A stretch of DNA of 64,000 nucleotides from Nitrospira defluvii (GCA_000196815.1 FP929003.1:248001-312000), one strand, 5' to 3'; positions 52,647 to 62,175 are shown, counted from the first letter of the stretch. Program-made: numbers and translations. Notes: generated by a model not told the origin, from the letters alone.

Positions 52647-52877
52647 CACACTCCTCCTTAGCTCGCTCGTGGCCCATATCGTTCTGGACAACAACGGTCA
52701 GTCCTTGACCCGTCTCTTTGCCCGCTGAAATCCTAGCTGAGCATCATCTGTCGTTTTGTTCGCCCTGTCAGGACTTGATTGGCGGCTGGACTTTCCGGCC
52801 GCGCACGCCCTTTTCTTTCGCTCCCGGTTATCCTCTTTGTGTCTCAGTCGACGGCTGAAGCGTGGCCTCACTCCGCA

Positions 52878-55082
52878 CTATTGTGGTGAGCGGGTGGTCG
52901 CTCGTTCCAGCGTGCGGAGCCTGCGCAGCAGGTTTTCGGCGGTGCTGTGGTCTTCGGGCGTGAGGGAAGCGTGACCGAATCGGACTCGAGTATAGAGTTG
53001 TGTAAGGGCATCAGCGAAGGGCCAGGCTTCAGCCCATTCTTCTTGAACATGGCGAAGCAACTCCATGGGGGTTGTGCTCGCTGACTTCACGATGCCCTGT
53101 TGCGCCAGGCAGTGCAACATATGGGTGTAGAGCGTGACGACAGTGCGTTGATGGGCTGAAAGCGCATCCGGCGGCGACGTTGTGTTTCGGGACGACCGCC
53201 GCAGCAGTCGACCCGCAGACGCCGCGCCGATGGCCAGAATGATCACGAGTAGAGCTTCCGGCATACCGGCCGTTGTGAACGAGGACATGAACCGCCTGAA
53301 CATGGCGGAGCTTTGGGCGGAGAGGGAGTTGAGGGATTCGGAGAGTTTTGTCCGAACGGCTACCCCGCTCTCCCGAAGGCCTTGTACGACAGTGAGTTGA
53401 TCGTTTGCGCTGAAATGGACGAAGAGGCGATCCCATTGAAGCCGGACCGAATCCATCACACGACCGGCGGATTGCCACCAGGTTTGCCCGATGCTCTCCG
53501 GAGCAGGCGGCGTCGGATCCATCGTAATCCAGCCTGACTGCGGGAAATACACCTCCACCCAGGCATGGGCGTCCCGCTGTCGAACCGTATAGTAGCCGCC
53601 GAACTCATTCCATTCAGTCGCAAGGAATCCTGTGACCAATCGGGCCGGGATCCCGGTGGCGCGGAGCAGCACCACCATCGCGGTGGCGTAATGTTCGCAA
53701 TAGCCTGTTTTCCGAGTCAGCAGAAAGTCTTCAAGCGGGTGAGCCGATTGGAGCGAGGGCACGTCCAGGTTGTAGCGATAGTTGGCGAGCAAGTGCGAGT
53801 GGATCAGGCTGACGGCCTGAGAGACACTAGTGGCCGGTTGAGTGACCCGATGGGCGAGATCAACGATCTGCGGGCTGACGGCTGGAATTTGTAGATACTG
53901 CTGAAGAATAAACTCCGGGTACGGCACCGCGGCGGCGACCCGTTCCGCCGGATTGAGGGTGGTTGCTACGGAGTAGACCGTGTACTGGATGCGGCTATGA
54001 GCAGGAAACGCCAGGTGCAGCGATCCCATCAGATCGGATTGGACCGAGTGGAAGTCGCCCTTGACGGCGAAGGCAAGGGGGGCACCGAACAGCACGGCCG
54101 TATCGAGCGGTTCCAGTAGAATATCTTGTCGGAGTGCGCGTGCCTGGGGCAGCGGTTTGGCACCCGGTGTTCGGAGCGTGAAGGTACCTTGGGGAAGTTC
54201 CGTGAGCATACGGCGGTACAGCAGGTTGTTGCTCCAGGATTTTCCGTCATATCGATTGTAGGCGACGCCACGGAGATACAGCGGCCCCCGTGCCGAGGGA
54301 GTTCCGGGACTGTCCGGCAGCTCCACGCGCATGACAATACTGGGATCCTGTTTCACCGGGCCTATGACGCCCAGATCGACCTGCTCTGAAAACCCCGTCG
54401 TTCTCAGGCTTTCCCCATGGGAGTGTTGCAACAGGCCAACCCCTACCCGTGGGATCGAAAAGAAAAAGAGCAATGTGAGGCCGAACGCGCCGGCTGCCAC
54501 CGCATTGGTCGTCCAGAAAAAGCGGGCCGTCATGTGCGGCAGTGTCGAGTCAAGCGGTGCTGCTTGGCTGCCGAGCACCTGATGACCGGTACTCTCTTCG
54601 TGTTCCTGCAGCAGGTGATACAGGAGCAGCGTCCAGACTCCGGCCACCAGATAGACAAAGAAGAAGGGGGCGTACCAGATTTGCGTGGTCAGCGCGGCGG
54701 AGGCCAGAAGCGTGATGAGGCTAATGGCATAGAGGTGAAGAAAATCCCGCCGCTGGTCGAGGTTCGAGAGTTTATTCACCAGAAGCAGCACGAGGAAATG
54801 GATCCCGGCCGGGAGAAGTTCCTGCGAGACGAGTAACAGATCGATCCAGAAGCCCGCGAAGGCGAGGAGGAGGAAAATATTCCATGTCAGAGCCGAGAGG
54901 CGGACCTGTTGCAAGATTCCGGACAGGCCTGAGGGGAGATTCACTCTCAGGAGTGCCACGGCGAAGGCTGCTCCGGACAAGACGAGAAGCCAGAATGGCA
55001 AGGCGATCGCGAGCGTCAGGCTCGCGAAGCCGGTTGCCGCCAGCAGAATTGAGCTAAGCCGAAAGGCTCGATCCAGTGTCAT
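52878..55082 (-). CDS. TgpA-like membrane transglutaminase
   Basis: The 734-residue protein starts at ATG 55082. It has a block of transmembrane helices in the first about 190 residues, a periplasmic domain and a transglutaminase-like core. The catalytic Cys is in TRKTGYCEHYATAMVVLLRA, His in RQRDAHAWVEVYFP and Asp in WITMDPTPP. One more membrane helix and a DUF4129-like cytoplasmic C-terminus follow. It overlaps the DUF58 gene by 29 bp and sits in a TgpA-DUF58-MoxR operon, a widely conserved trio of unclear but probably envelope or proteolytic function. Confidence 0.92.
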   Translation of the reverse strand: MTLDRAFRLSSILLAATGFASLTLAIALPFWLLVLSGAAFAVALLRVNLPSGLSGILQQVRLSALTWNIFLLLAFAGFWIDLLLVSQELLPAGIHFLVLLLVNKLSNLDQRRDFLHLYAISLITLLASAALTTQIWYAPFFFVYLVAGVWTLLLYHLLQEHEESTGHQVLGSQAAPLDSTLPHMTARFFWTTNAVAAGAFGLTLLFFFSIPRVGVGLLQHSHGESLRTTGFSEQVDLGVIGPVKQDPSIVMRVELPDSPGTPSARGPLYLRGVAYNRYDGKSWSNNLLYRRMLTELPQGTFTLRTPGAKPLPQARALRQDILLEPLDTAVLFGAPLAFAVKGDFHSVQSDLMGSLHLAFPAHSRIQYTVYSVATTLNPAERVAAAVPYPEFILQQYLQIPAVSPQIVDLAHRVTQPATSVSQAVSLIHSHLLANYRYNLDVPSLQSAHPLEDFLLTRKTGYCEHYATAMVVLLRATGIPARLVTGFLATEWNEFGGYYTVRQRDAHAWVEVYFPQSGWITMDPTPPAPESIGQTWWQSAGRVMDSVRLQWDRLFVHFSANDQLTVVQGLRESGVAVRTKLSESLNSLSAQSSAMFRRFMSSFTTAGMPEALLVIILAIGAASAGRLLRRSSRNTTSPPDALSAHQRTVVTLYTHMLHCLAQQGIVKSASTTPMELLRHVQEEWAEAWPFADALTQLYTRVRFGHASLTPEDHSTAENLLRRLRTLERATTRSPQ

Positions 55083-56196
55083 CGAAAAGCTCTCTGTGGG
55101 ACTGAGGAGACACGATGTAATCGACCGAGGAAAATTCCTCATTTCGGGCAGGATCGATCCAGGGGGAGAGCAGGATCGTTGGGCCTTCATGCGCTTCTGC
55201 AAGCGCCCGGGCCATGGACTGTCGGATCACAGCTCCCGTTGTCGTCGGGCATCGCTCGCAGAGCGCCAGGGCGTGAAATAGATTCAGGGATTGGTCGGTG
55301 CCGCAGGCGAGAAGGTCCTGCTGATCGCCCAGTATCAACCGGACTTGGTACCCGTCTCTCAGAAAGTGATCAATGAGGGAGGCGCCGATCGAGAGCCCCC
55401 GTTCGAAGCTGTTTTCCGCCTCATCCGGCGCAACGGTCGAGATAGCCACCGTGATCGATCGTCTATCCTCCGCCTCGGTTTCCTTGAGCATTAATTTCGC
55501 CGTGCGGGCCGTGGTCATCCAATGAATGGCGCGGGAATCGTCCCCCGGCCTGAATTCGCGCAAGTTGTGCAGTGAGTTGCCCGGCCCGCGCCGCGCGCGC
55601 GCGTGATCCTGCCCCAGGGCATTCACTTCCAGCAGTTGCAGCGGCGGAAGGGGAATGATTTCCGGACAGACGATCAGCGTGGCTTCGAGGGGATAGAACG
55701 ATTTCTTGTAAAACAGGCCGAACGGAAACGGGGTCACGATACGGATCCCGTCGAGCCGGTATGGTCCACGCTGTCGCACCAGTAGCGGGTACGAGCAGAG
55801 GGTGGAGGCGGCAGGCGCGAGGTGCGTGATATGAATCCCCCGATCGAGATCGTTTCCGGCAACGACATCAAGGAGGCGTAACGAGACACTCGGGAGTCGT
55901 GATTTGTGATTGACGACTCGAAGCGTTGCGGTGGTCGGCTGATTGACAAAGAGGTAGTCCGGGAGGTGCCGATGGAGATCGAGTCGCCGCACGCATTGTT
56001 CCGACAGCAACCCGGACAGCACGACTAGGCTCAGCATCATGGCCAGCAGGAGATAGAACAGATTATTGCCGGTGTTGACGGCGGCGATCCCGACGGCCAG
56101 GGTCAACAACAAGAAGCGGATGCCTTCCGTTGTCACCCGGATGGTGCGGTCCCGGAACAGCCGGCGAAATAGAGCCTGGAGGGTGTTGGTTGCCAC
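55054..56196 (-). CDS. DUF58 domain protein
   Basis: The 380-residue protein has two N-terminal transmembrane helices (FLLLTLAVGIAAVNTGNNLF and LLLAMMLSLVVLSGLLSEQC) and a DUF58 signature (NLREFRPGDDSRAIHWMTTA). The von-Willebrand-type fold follows (ITVAISTVAPDEAENSFERG). DUF58 proteins are typically partners of MoxR AAA+ ATPases. The gene lies between the MoxR and transglutaminase genes and is probably co-transcribed with both. Confidence 0.92.
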   Translation of the reverse strand: MATNTLQALFRRLFRDRTIRVTTEGIRFLLLTLAVGIAAVNTGNNLFYLLLAMMLSLVVLSGLLSEQCVRRLDLHRHLPDYLFVNQPTTATLRVVNHKSRLPSVSLRLLDVVAGNDLDRGIHITHLAPAASTLCSYPLLVRQRGPYRLDGIRIVTPFPFGLFYKKSFYPLEATLIVCPEIIPLPPLQLLEVNALGQDHARARRGPGNSLHNLREFRPGDDSRAIHWMTTARTAKLMLKETEAEDRRSITVAISTVAPDEAENSFERGLSIGASLIDHFLRDGYQVRLILGDQQDLLACGTDQSLNLFHALALCERCPTTTGAVIRQSMARALAEAHEGPTILLSPWIDPARNEEFSSVDYIVSPQSHRELFDDTGSSLSA

Positions 56197-56271
56197 GCTG
56201 ATGGACTACTGCCGGCCAGACCGCATTACTTGCGACATTTCGCGCTGCCGGCGTTCGACCCCTGGCGGTTG

Positions 56272-57213
56272 TTACACGGGAACCGGGACTGTCTCAAGGA
56301 TGTCTTGAATGACCCGTTCCGTATGTTCGACGGTGTTCGTGCGCATTCCCTGGGACCGACTGAGCATGACACGGTGCGAGAGGACGGTTGGCGCGAGCTC
56401 TTTAATGTCTTCGGGGAGGCAATAGGTCCGGTCGCGCACGAGAGCCAGGGCTTTCGCTGCTCTGCACAGCGCAAGGGCGCCCCGGGTACTCACGCCTAAC
56501 GACAGCAGTTCGTTGTGCCTGGTGGCGAACACGATGGCGAGGAGATAGTCCATCAGGCTATCTTCCATCCGGACCTTTTCCGCCTGCGCTTGAAGATCGA
56601 CGATATGCTGCGCGCTCAGTACCGGTTGAATTTCGTCGGCCGGGTGCAGCAGCTGGGGACGATCCAGCACTTTCTTTTCCTCATCCGGAGTCGGATAGCC
56701 GATACGAAGTCGCATGAGGAACCGGTCGAGCTGGGATTCAGGAAGCGGAAAGGTGCCGTGATATTCCGCCGGGTTTTGTGTGGCGATCACCATGAACGGC
56801 TGCTGAAGCGGATAGGTTTGGTTGTCGACGGAAATCTGGGATTCGCTCATCGCTTCGAGGAGGCTGCTTTGAGTCTTCGGCGTGGTGCGGTTGATTTCGT
56901 CGGCCAGGACGATGTTGGCAAACAGCGGGCCCGGCATGAACTCGAACGCTTGCTTTTGGCGGTTGAACATGGAAATGCCGACGATATCGGAGGGCAAGAG
57001 GTCGCTGGTGAACTGAATACGTTTGAAGGAGCAATCCAGGGAGCGCGCGAGGCTATGGGCCAACGTGGTCTTCCCGACTCCGGGTACGTCCTCGATCAGG
57101 AGGTGTCCGCGTGCCAGCAGGCAGACAACGGCCATTTCGATCACCCGTGGTTTCCCTTTGATGACCTGCGCGATATTGTCCTGTAACGATTTGATAGATT
57201 GAGAAGAATTCAC
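56272..57213 (-). CDS. MoxR-family AAA+ ATPase
   Basis: The 313-residue protein is started at GTG 57213 (an ATG at 57276 would add 21 unlikely residues). Walker A is in LLIEDVPGVGKTTLAHSLAR and Walker B in NIVLADEINRTTPKTQSSLL, followed by MVIATQNPAEYHGTFPLPES and QLDRFLMRL. MoxR ATPases act as chaperone-like partners that assemble or activate complexes with DUF58/VWA proteins. It is the first gene of the MoxR-DUF58-TgpA operon. Confidence 0.94.
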   Translation of the reverse strand: MNSSQSIKSLQDNIAQVIKGKPRVIEMAVVCLLARGHLLIEDVPGVGKTTLAHSLARSLDCSFKRIQFTSDLLPSDIVGISMFNRQKQAFEFMPGPLFANIVLADEINRTTPKTQSSLLEAMSESQISVDNQTYPLQQPFMVIATQNPAEYHGTFPLPESQLDRFLMRLRIGYPTPDEEKKVLDRPQLLHPADEIQPVLSAQHIVDLQAQAEKVRMEDSLMDYLLAIVFATRHNELLSLGVSTRGALALCRAAKALALVRDRTYCLPEDIKELAPTVLSHRVMLSRSQGMRTNTVEHTERVIQDILETVPVPV

Positions 57214-57371
57214 GATGGGATGTTTCTGACGCGGGTTACGGTCGGCACCAGAGGCGTTATGCCCGAAGTCTAACAAAGGGTCTGGAGACCGTCAATTTAT
57301 ACGGACTTTCACGCGGCGGGACATGCGGAGGTTGTGGGGGCTGCTAGGTTGACGCGACTTTTGCGGGCCTG

Positions 57372-58700
57372 TCACGCGGTCGGCGCTGGTTCAGGAACAA
57401 GAGTAAGAAACCAGGGGGGAGTTTCTTCCGCCATTCCCTGAAACCGTCGGGCGGTGCTGCTGGCGGGACGACCTTCGAACAGGGCGCCACGCTGAATGGT
57501 CACTTGTCGGAATCGGTAGGCTGCGGTTCGGCCGGCAGGGGTGCGCAGTACCGAAGGAAAAGCCCGGCGCAACGGTGTGAGGTCGGACAATAGGCAAGAG
57601 CCGCCGATCGGGAGCGCTGAGAGCTTGTGGTAGGTCTCTCCGAAGACCTCGGGCAAATTCTGCGCAGACAGGATGAGATCACGGGGTCTGACCCGCGGAT
57701 CTTCGATCAATTGCGACAGGGTTTCCCAAAATACTTGGGAGTCAACAGCTCCCAGGACGCAGAGCGCCCCGCGTGTGGCCATCAATTCCAAGAGGGCAAG
57801 CGGGCCGCGGATATCGAATTTCCAGGGTGGAAAGAGGAGACTTCGTCCTCCGTGTTGGACTTCGAGGGCGGACTCTTTGCCGTGTCGGACTTGTCGGGAC
57901 TCGCCCTTTGTGCGTCGCAGTTCTTCAGCGAGGCAGGCTGCAGAGAGGCGCGTGGGTTCATAGGCAAAAGTCGGGGTGGCCGGTGCCCAGCACGTGACGA
58001 TTAGATAACGCTCGGCAAGGCGTTGATCCTGTTCGAGTGGGTCGAGTGCAAACATGTCTTGATCGCCGTAAAAACGAAATTGCAGTCCGGGCCTGGAGCG
58101 CAAACGGTTCAGGCGAAGCGGATGAGCGTGCAGCGGGCCGCCCAGTTGCGAGCCGGGATCCAACCGGTCAAGGCAGTGTAATATGAGGGGCCTGCTTTGG
58201 GCAGCAAGTTGAGGTTCGTACTGGGTGGCCAACTCTTCGGCAAACGACAGGTCGCCGGCTCCGAGATCCAGGACTGAAGCCGGGGACTGCTCTGTCAGCA
58301 GGTCGAAGGGGTTGTGGTGCCGCTGGATACACATGTCGATGGTATCTGCTGTGACTGCGGGTAACGGCCATTTCGGGGATGGTTTCGAGCGCACTCCAAA
58401 AAAAATGCACAGAGCTCGTAAGGCCTTGGAGGTCGGAAGTCCCGTCAGGTGCTTGAGCGATTCCGCGGAGGCGATGCGGTTCGTGCTCTCGTGCCCAGGC
58501 AGCAGGGCTTCAACAAGGCTGCGTTTGATCGTATCCGGAACAGTCGAGGTGTCGATCGCGTTGACCAGCGCTTGAAGCGTTATCGGCCAGTGAGCCGCGT
58601 TGACCAGGTGACGCGAGGCCTCCCAGGCTTGTGCATCCAGTGACCGTGCCGAAGTGATCTGTTTCCGAAAGGCCGCCAGGTTGTCAGAGTCAAGGTGCAT
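57372..58700 (-). CDS. Methyltransferase-like protein of unknown function
   Basis: The 442-residue protein has a helical N-terminal domain of about 130 residues. A probable SAM-binding motif I follows (PASVLDLGAGDLSFAEELAT), with LILHCLDRLDPGS as a candidate second motif. The C-terminal half (CVLGAVDSQVFWETLSQLIE, LPIGGSCLLSDLTPLRRAFP) is unassigned. No signal peptide or membrane helix is seen. It lies downstream of the divergent ChaN-like gene and upstream of the MoxR operon, apparently alone. Substrate unknown. Confidence 0.62.
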   Translation of the reverse strand: MHLDSDNLAAFRKQITSARSLDAQAWEASRHLVNAAHWPITLQALVNAIDTSTVPDTIKRSLVEALLPGHESTNRIASAESLKHLTGLPTSKALRALCIFFGVRSKPSPKWPLPAVTADTIDMCIQRHHNPFDLLTEQSPASVLDLGAGDLSFAEELATQYEPQLAAQSRPLILHCLDRLDPGSQLGGPLHAHPLRLNRLRSRPGLQFRFYGDQDMFALDPLEQDQRLAERYLIVTCWAPATPTFAYEPTRLSAACLAEELRRTKGESRQVRHGKESALEVQHGGRSLLFPPWKFDIRGPLALLELMATRGALCVLGAVDSQVFWETLSQLIEDPRVRPRDLILSAQNLPEVFGETYHKLSALPIGGSCLLSDLTPLRRAFPSVLRTPAGRTAAYRFRQVTIQRGALFEGRPASSTARRFQGMAEETPPWFLTLVPEPAPTA

Positions 58701-58839
58701 GATTCGATCAGCGGTGTACGGATTACTGTGTCGCGTGGGGTTACAAGCTGCTGTGCGTGCGGGCAGAGTATCGGGCGCGTCGTGAGGGAGTCAAGAGAGC
58801 CGCCTTGCGACCACTGGGGCCATATGTTAGGTAGACCAT

Positions 58840-59856
58840 ATGAATACATTCACTACAGCGTTGGTTCAAAAGACTCGCCCAGTTTCCGGCCGGTTGCTTA
58901 TCCTGCTTGGTCTTATCCTGGTGATGTTCGGTTGCCAGGCGAAAGATCGCTCAGCGATTGTCACCCATCAGGCCTGGGACGAATGGGCGGTGGGCCAGGT
59001 GGTGGATGCCAGGACCGGTCTCGCGGTACCGATGCAGCCGTGGTTGGAGACGCTGGCCACATACGATGTGATCTACCTGGGAGAAGAGCATCACAATCGA
59101 TCGCATATTGACGCGGCGTTGAGGGTGGTGCGCTCCCTTATGAGCCACGGTCGTCGGCCGTGGCTCGCGATGGAAATGTTCGGGTGGGACGGTCAGCCGG
59201 CACTCGATCGTTATCTGCGTTCGGAAAAGATTGTTCGCTCGGAGTTCCTGGAGCAAGTCTTGTGGAAGCAGAATTGGGGCGGCGCGTTTGAAGATTACGA
59301 GCCGTTGATGGAATTTGCGAAAGGCCAGCATCTTCCGCTCCTGGCAATGAATCCGCCCAAAAGTCTAATCAGGCAGGTGGTGAAGCAGGGCTTGATCCAA
59401 GCCAAGGAGCAGCCGGAGTGGCGTCAATGGGGCATGGCGGGGGAGGACATCGTGGATGCACCAGCCTACCGGTCCCGGATTTTATCTCAACTGCAGGACT
59501 GCCACGGCGGTGGGTCGCCCGAGGACTACCAGACCATGTATGAAGCCTCCATGGTCAGAGACGAGGGGATGGCGAAGACCCTGGCCGCAGCGGTGAAGCA
59601 ACTACGGGTCGATCCCAGCTCTGGTCAGGGCCCCCTGCTCAGTTATACGGGCGGCGGCCATGTGCAATATCGGCTGCCGGTTCCGGATCGGGTGGCTCGA
59701 CGGGTTCCGGAAGGGCTCAAGCAGGTCACGGTCTATATGGCCACATTCGAGCGAGAGCGGGCTGCGGAGCTGCATCAGGCCATGCAAGAAGGAATTGCCG
59801 ACTATGTGTGGCTGACCCCCCAGGGGGCTCAAGGACCTCCTCGACGCTGCCGATAA
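58840..59856 (+). CDS. ChaN-family lipoprotein
   Basis: The 338-residue protein has a lipoprotein signal with lipobox MFGC (Cys32) and the ChaN-like fold: VIYLGEEHHNRSHIDAALRV, WLAMEMFGWDGQPALDRYLR, YEPLMEFAKGQHLPLLAMNP and YTGGGHVQYRLPVPDRVA. ChaN proteins bind haem and are associated with iron uptake in other bacteria. The conserved EEHHN and GGGHVQ motifs carry the candidate ligand residues. It is divergent from the 442-aa methyltransferase-like gene. Confidence 0.85.
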   Translation: MNTFTTALVQKTRPVSGRLLILLGLILVMFGCQAKDRSAIVTHQAWDEWAVGQVVDARTGLAVPMQPWLETLATYDVIYLGEEHHNRSHIDAALRVVRSLMSHGRRPWLAMEMFGWDGQPALDRYLRSEKIVRSEFLEQVLWKQNWGGAFEDYEPLMEFAKGQHLPLLAMNPPKSLIRQVVKQGLIQAKEQPEWRQWGMAGEDIVDAPAYRSRILSQLQDCHGGGSPEDYQTMYEASMVRDEGMAKTLAAAVKQLRVDPSSGQGPLLSYTGGGHVQYRLPVPDRVARRVPEGLKQVTVYMATFERERAAELHQAMQEGIADYVWLTPQGAQGPPRRCR

Positions 59857-59998
59857 GAATCTCCAGTGGCGGCACAAACATTCTGCTTGGCCGCGATCCA
59901 TTCCTCACAATTCCCCCCGCCTGCGGGATGGCCGTTCAGGAGAGCCTGTCATACACTCAGGTCTCGCCGGACAGGTGGACGTCAGAGGTGGTGATTCC

Positions 59999-60937
59999 AT
60001 GACACTGCGGCGATCGCTCGATAGGCTGCAAGGACGACTTAGCGGTACCAATCATTCCACAGGTGGCACTATGAAGGGCAGAATCGCGTGTTCGGCCGAT
60101 CGTCTGAGTTTGTTGGAAGCGTCCATGATTAGCTCGGTGGTGGAGCCCAACGCGTTTCAAATCGGAAAGCAGTATCAGTCGGAACGCCGCGTGCAAATGA
60201 CGGATGCGTCGGATACGGAAGTGACGTCGTCGGTGATGGGCAATTCCGGGTTGTACGAGCAAACGATTCGTCTCATTGATGGTCATCTGGAGGCCAGGTG
60301 TTCGTGCACGTTATCCGAGCAGCCGATCTGCCGACACGGGGTGGCCGCACTGCTTGAGTATCAGCGGTGGTCAAAGGCTCGCATTGTCCCCAAGCCCAGA
60401 GTCGCCGCTCCCCGCCTCGAAACAGAAAAACCAGTCGCTTCTGCCGTGCCTTCCGGTGATGTGAAGTTGAGCGAATTGAACCAATTTACAGAGTGGATGC
60501 AGCGAACCGTTCAGGCGATTCAATCCGGCAAGCCCCTTCCTGACCAACCTCCTATCGGACCGGGCCTCGTGTCGACCTGGACCCAGGTCATCCAACAGAT
60601 GGATGACCGCAGGCGAGAGAGCGAAGGCGCTCAGGTTGAGCTTGATGCGGACATTCGCAATCGAGAAGCTGTCGTGGCGCGCCTCACTCAGGATCTGGAG
60701 GCTTCAGTCAAAGAATCTAAATCCCTACAGGTCCTTTGCCGAGACCTTCAACGGGAGATAGAAGCGCAGAAGGCTGCGGCAGGCAAGACGACCGATCTTG
60801 CCCGGCAGGTTGAGCAGGTCGAAGTCGAGGTGAAAGCGATGTCCGCCCTGTTGACGGACAAGGGGCGGCGCTTGGAAGGTCTTTCGGATACCTGCCGAGA
60901 AGTGTCTTTGCTGCTCAAGTCTTTGGGAAAGGCCTGA
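59999..60937 (+). CDS. SWIM zinc-finger protein with coiled coil
   Basis: The 312-residue protein starts at ATG 59999 with GAGGTGG seven bases upstream; internal ATG 60071 is an alternative. The N-terminal part contains the SWIM zinc finger CxCx(n)CxH (ARCSCTLSEQPICRHGVAAL). The C-terminal half is a long charged coiled coil (about residues 190-305). SWIM domains bind DNA or protein and are common in SWI2/SNF2-type helicases, but no ATPase motifs are present here. Function unknown. Confidence 0.78.
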   Translation: MTLRRSLDRLQGRLSGTNHSTGGTMKGRIACSADRLSLLEASMISSVVEPNAFQIGKQYQSERRVQMTDASDTEVTSSVMGNSGLYEQTIRLIDGHLEARCSCTLSEQPICRHGVAALLEYQRWSKARIVPKPRVAAPRLETEKPVASAVPSGDVKLSELNQFTEWMQRTVQAIQSGKPLPDQPPIGPGLVSTWTQVIQQMDDRRRESEGAQVELDADIRNREAVVARLTQDLEASVKESKSLQVLCRDLQREIEAQKAAAGKTTDLARQVEQVEVEVKAMSALLTDKGRRLEGLSDTCREVSLLLKSLGKA

Positions 60938-61005
60938 TTCGCCGGTCGGTCGTGCTGGAAGCTCCCACCCCGATTTTCCTCCAATTCCCTCTCTGCGAAA
61001 CCCCC

Positions 61006-61035
61006 TTGCGTCATCCAGGGTCACTTCAGTACAAT
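61006..61035 (+). promoter_or_regulatory. Candidate promoter of the 58-aa protein gene
   Basis: TTGCGT (61006-61011) and TACAAT (61030-61035) are 18 bp apart and lie 40 bp upstream of the small gene's ATG. Confidence 0.4.
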
Positions 61036-61075
61036 GCGGGCCTCTTTGGGTATTCCTTGATTACAAGGGGGGATC

Positions 61076-61252
61076 ATGAACAAGCTGATAGCAGGATTGA
61101 TTACCGGTATCGGGGCGCTTCAGTCAACCAATGCGTTTGCCAATGTCAGTGAAGGTCCACCGGACTACAGTGGAATTACGGGCCTGTATTACACCTTGAT
61201 CGCTCTGATTTTGGGTTTCGGGGTCTACGACACTTTCTTCAAGAAGAGCTAA
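61076..61252 (+). CDS. 58-residue exported or membrane miniprotein
   Basis: The short gene has a strong ribosome-binding site (AAGGGGGG, ATG five bases on). It encodes a signal-like N-terminus (MNKLIAGLITGIGALQSTNA, then FAN), a short polar stretch (VSEGPPDYSGITG) and a C-terminal transmembrane helix (LYYTLIALILGFGVYDTFFK). A terminator-like stem-loop follows. The organisation (signal peptide, tiny periplasmic loop, one helix) suggests a small membrane subunit or regulator. No family is recognised. Confidence 0.7.
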   Translation: MNKLIAGLITGIGALQSTNAFANVSEGPPDYSGITGLYYTLIALILGFGVYDTFFKKS

Positions 61253-61271
61253 CCAGCTTTCAGGACCTTGT

Positions 61272-61330
61272 GGCGTGAAATATTCCTCCGCATGATGTCG
61301 CGGGGTGGATGTTTCACGCCTTCTTCTTTT
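61272..61330. terminator. Terminator-like stem-loop between convergent genes
   Basis: GGCGTGAAA (61272-61280) pairs perfectly with TTTCACGCC (61312-61320) and is followed on the plus strand by a T-rich run (61321-61330). It would terminate the miniprotein message. The 3' arm overlaps the end of the convergent esterase gene. Confidence 0.6.
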
Positions 61331-62117
61331 TCGCTGGCGAGTTGTTGGTTGAGGCGTCTTTTAACACGGGGAGCAGGCTCCGGAGCACGTTCTTGACCAC
61401 GATTCGATACCCCTCTCCCGTCGGGTGGATGCCGTCAGCTTGATTGAGGGTTCGTTCTCCTCCGACTCCCTCCAGCAGAAATGGGATAAGCGGAAGCTCA
61501 TACAGCTGCGCGAGATCCCGATACATGGCTTCGAATCGAGCGGTATACTCTTCGCCGTAATTTGGGGGAAGCTTCATTCCCGCTAAGATCACTCGCACGT
61601 GCGCATCCTTTAGCTGCCGGATGATCGCGTCGAGGTGCGACCGGGTTTCAGGCAACCCGAGGCCCCGTAGTCCGTCATTCCCGCCCAACTCAAGAATCAC
61701 CACCTGCGGCTTGCCGGCAAGGACCCAGGATACACGGCGGAGTCCTCCTGCTGACGTGTCCCCGCTGACCCCTGCATTGAGTACTTGATAGCGATAGCCT
61801 AAGGCGTCGAGTTGTTTCTGAAGCTGGGTCGGGTAAGACTGCTCCGGGGCGACTCCAAGTCCGGCAGTCAAACTGTCTCCAAACGCGACGATGCGGGGTC
61901 GATCGTCAGGAGGCGGAGTCGGCGTGGCCGGAAGCGATTTGCGGAGGGGCGTGTGTTCGGCGGATGGAGGCGTTGCGGACGCAAGGCCGTCGGACGAGGA
62001 CGGAACAGTGGATGTATTCGATTGATCGCATCCTGATAGTCCGCTGAGGACCCATGCCAGAAGGCAAGCCGTTCCCAGGCGCGCGATAAACTTCAAAAGC
62101 TCCGAGCAGGTCAGCAT
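61314..62117 (-). CDS. SGNH-hydrolase lipoprotein (TesA-like arylesterase/lysophospholipase)
   Basis: The 267-residue protein starts at ATG 62117 with a lipobox (LSGC, Cys30), a Pro/Ser/Thr-rich linker and a TesA-type SGNH domain. Nucleophile Ser82 is in VAFGDSLTAGLG. Gly and Asn oxyanion residues are in NAGVSGDTSAGG and LELGGNDGLRG. The Asp/His pair is in NQADGIHPTGEGY. It should hydrolyse lysophospholipids, thioesters or aryl esters. It is divergent from the YbbA-YbbP-type ABC genes, the arrangement known for tesA in enterobacteria. Confidence 0.92.
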   Translation of the reverse strand: MLTCSELLKFIARLGTACLLAWVLSGLSGCDQSNTSTVPSSSDGLASATPPSAEHTPLRKSLPATPTPPPDDRPRIVAFGDSLTAGLGVAPEQSYPTQLQKQLDALGYRYQVLNAGVSGDTSAGGLRRVSWVLAGKPQVVILELGGNDGLRGLGLPETRSHLDAIIRQLKDAHVRVILAGMKLPPNYGEEYTARFEAMYRDLAQLYELPLIPFLLEGVGGERTLNQADGIHPTGEGYRIVVKNVLRSLLPVLKDASTNNSPAKKKKA

Positions 62118-62175
62118 CTGTACAGTATAATATGAAATCGTTTTGCGGGTACTCCACGGAGGAATCATCCAAGCA

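Larger units (their letters stand above)
52420..52877. other. Right end of element 2 and adjacent chromosomal spacer
   Basis: No protein gene is supported. It contains the distal arm-type repeat and the distal att core (52599-52646). About 230 bp of chromosomal spacer follow, to the 3' end of the transglutaminase gene, in which I see no clear feature. Confidence 0.6.
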
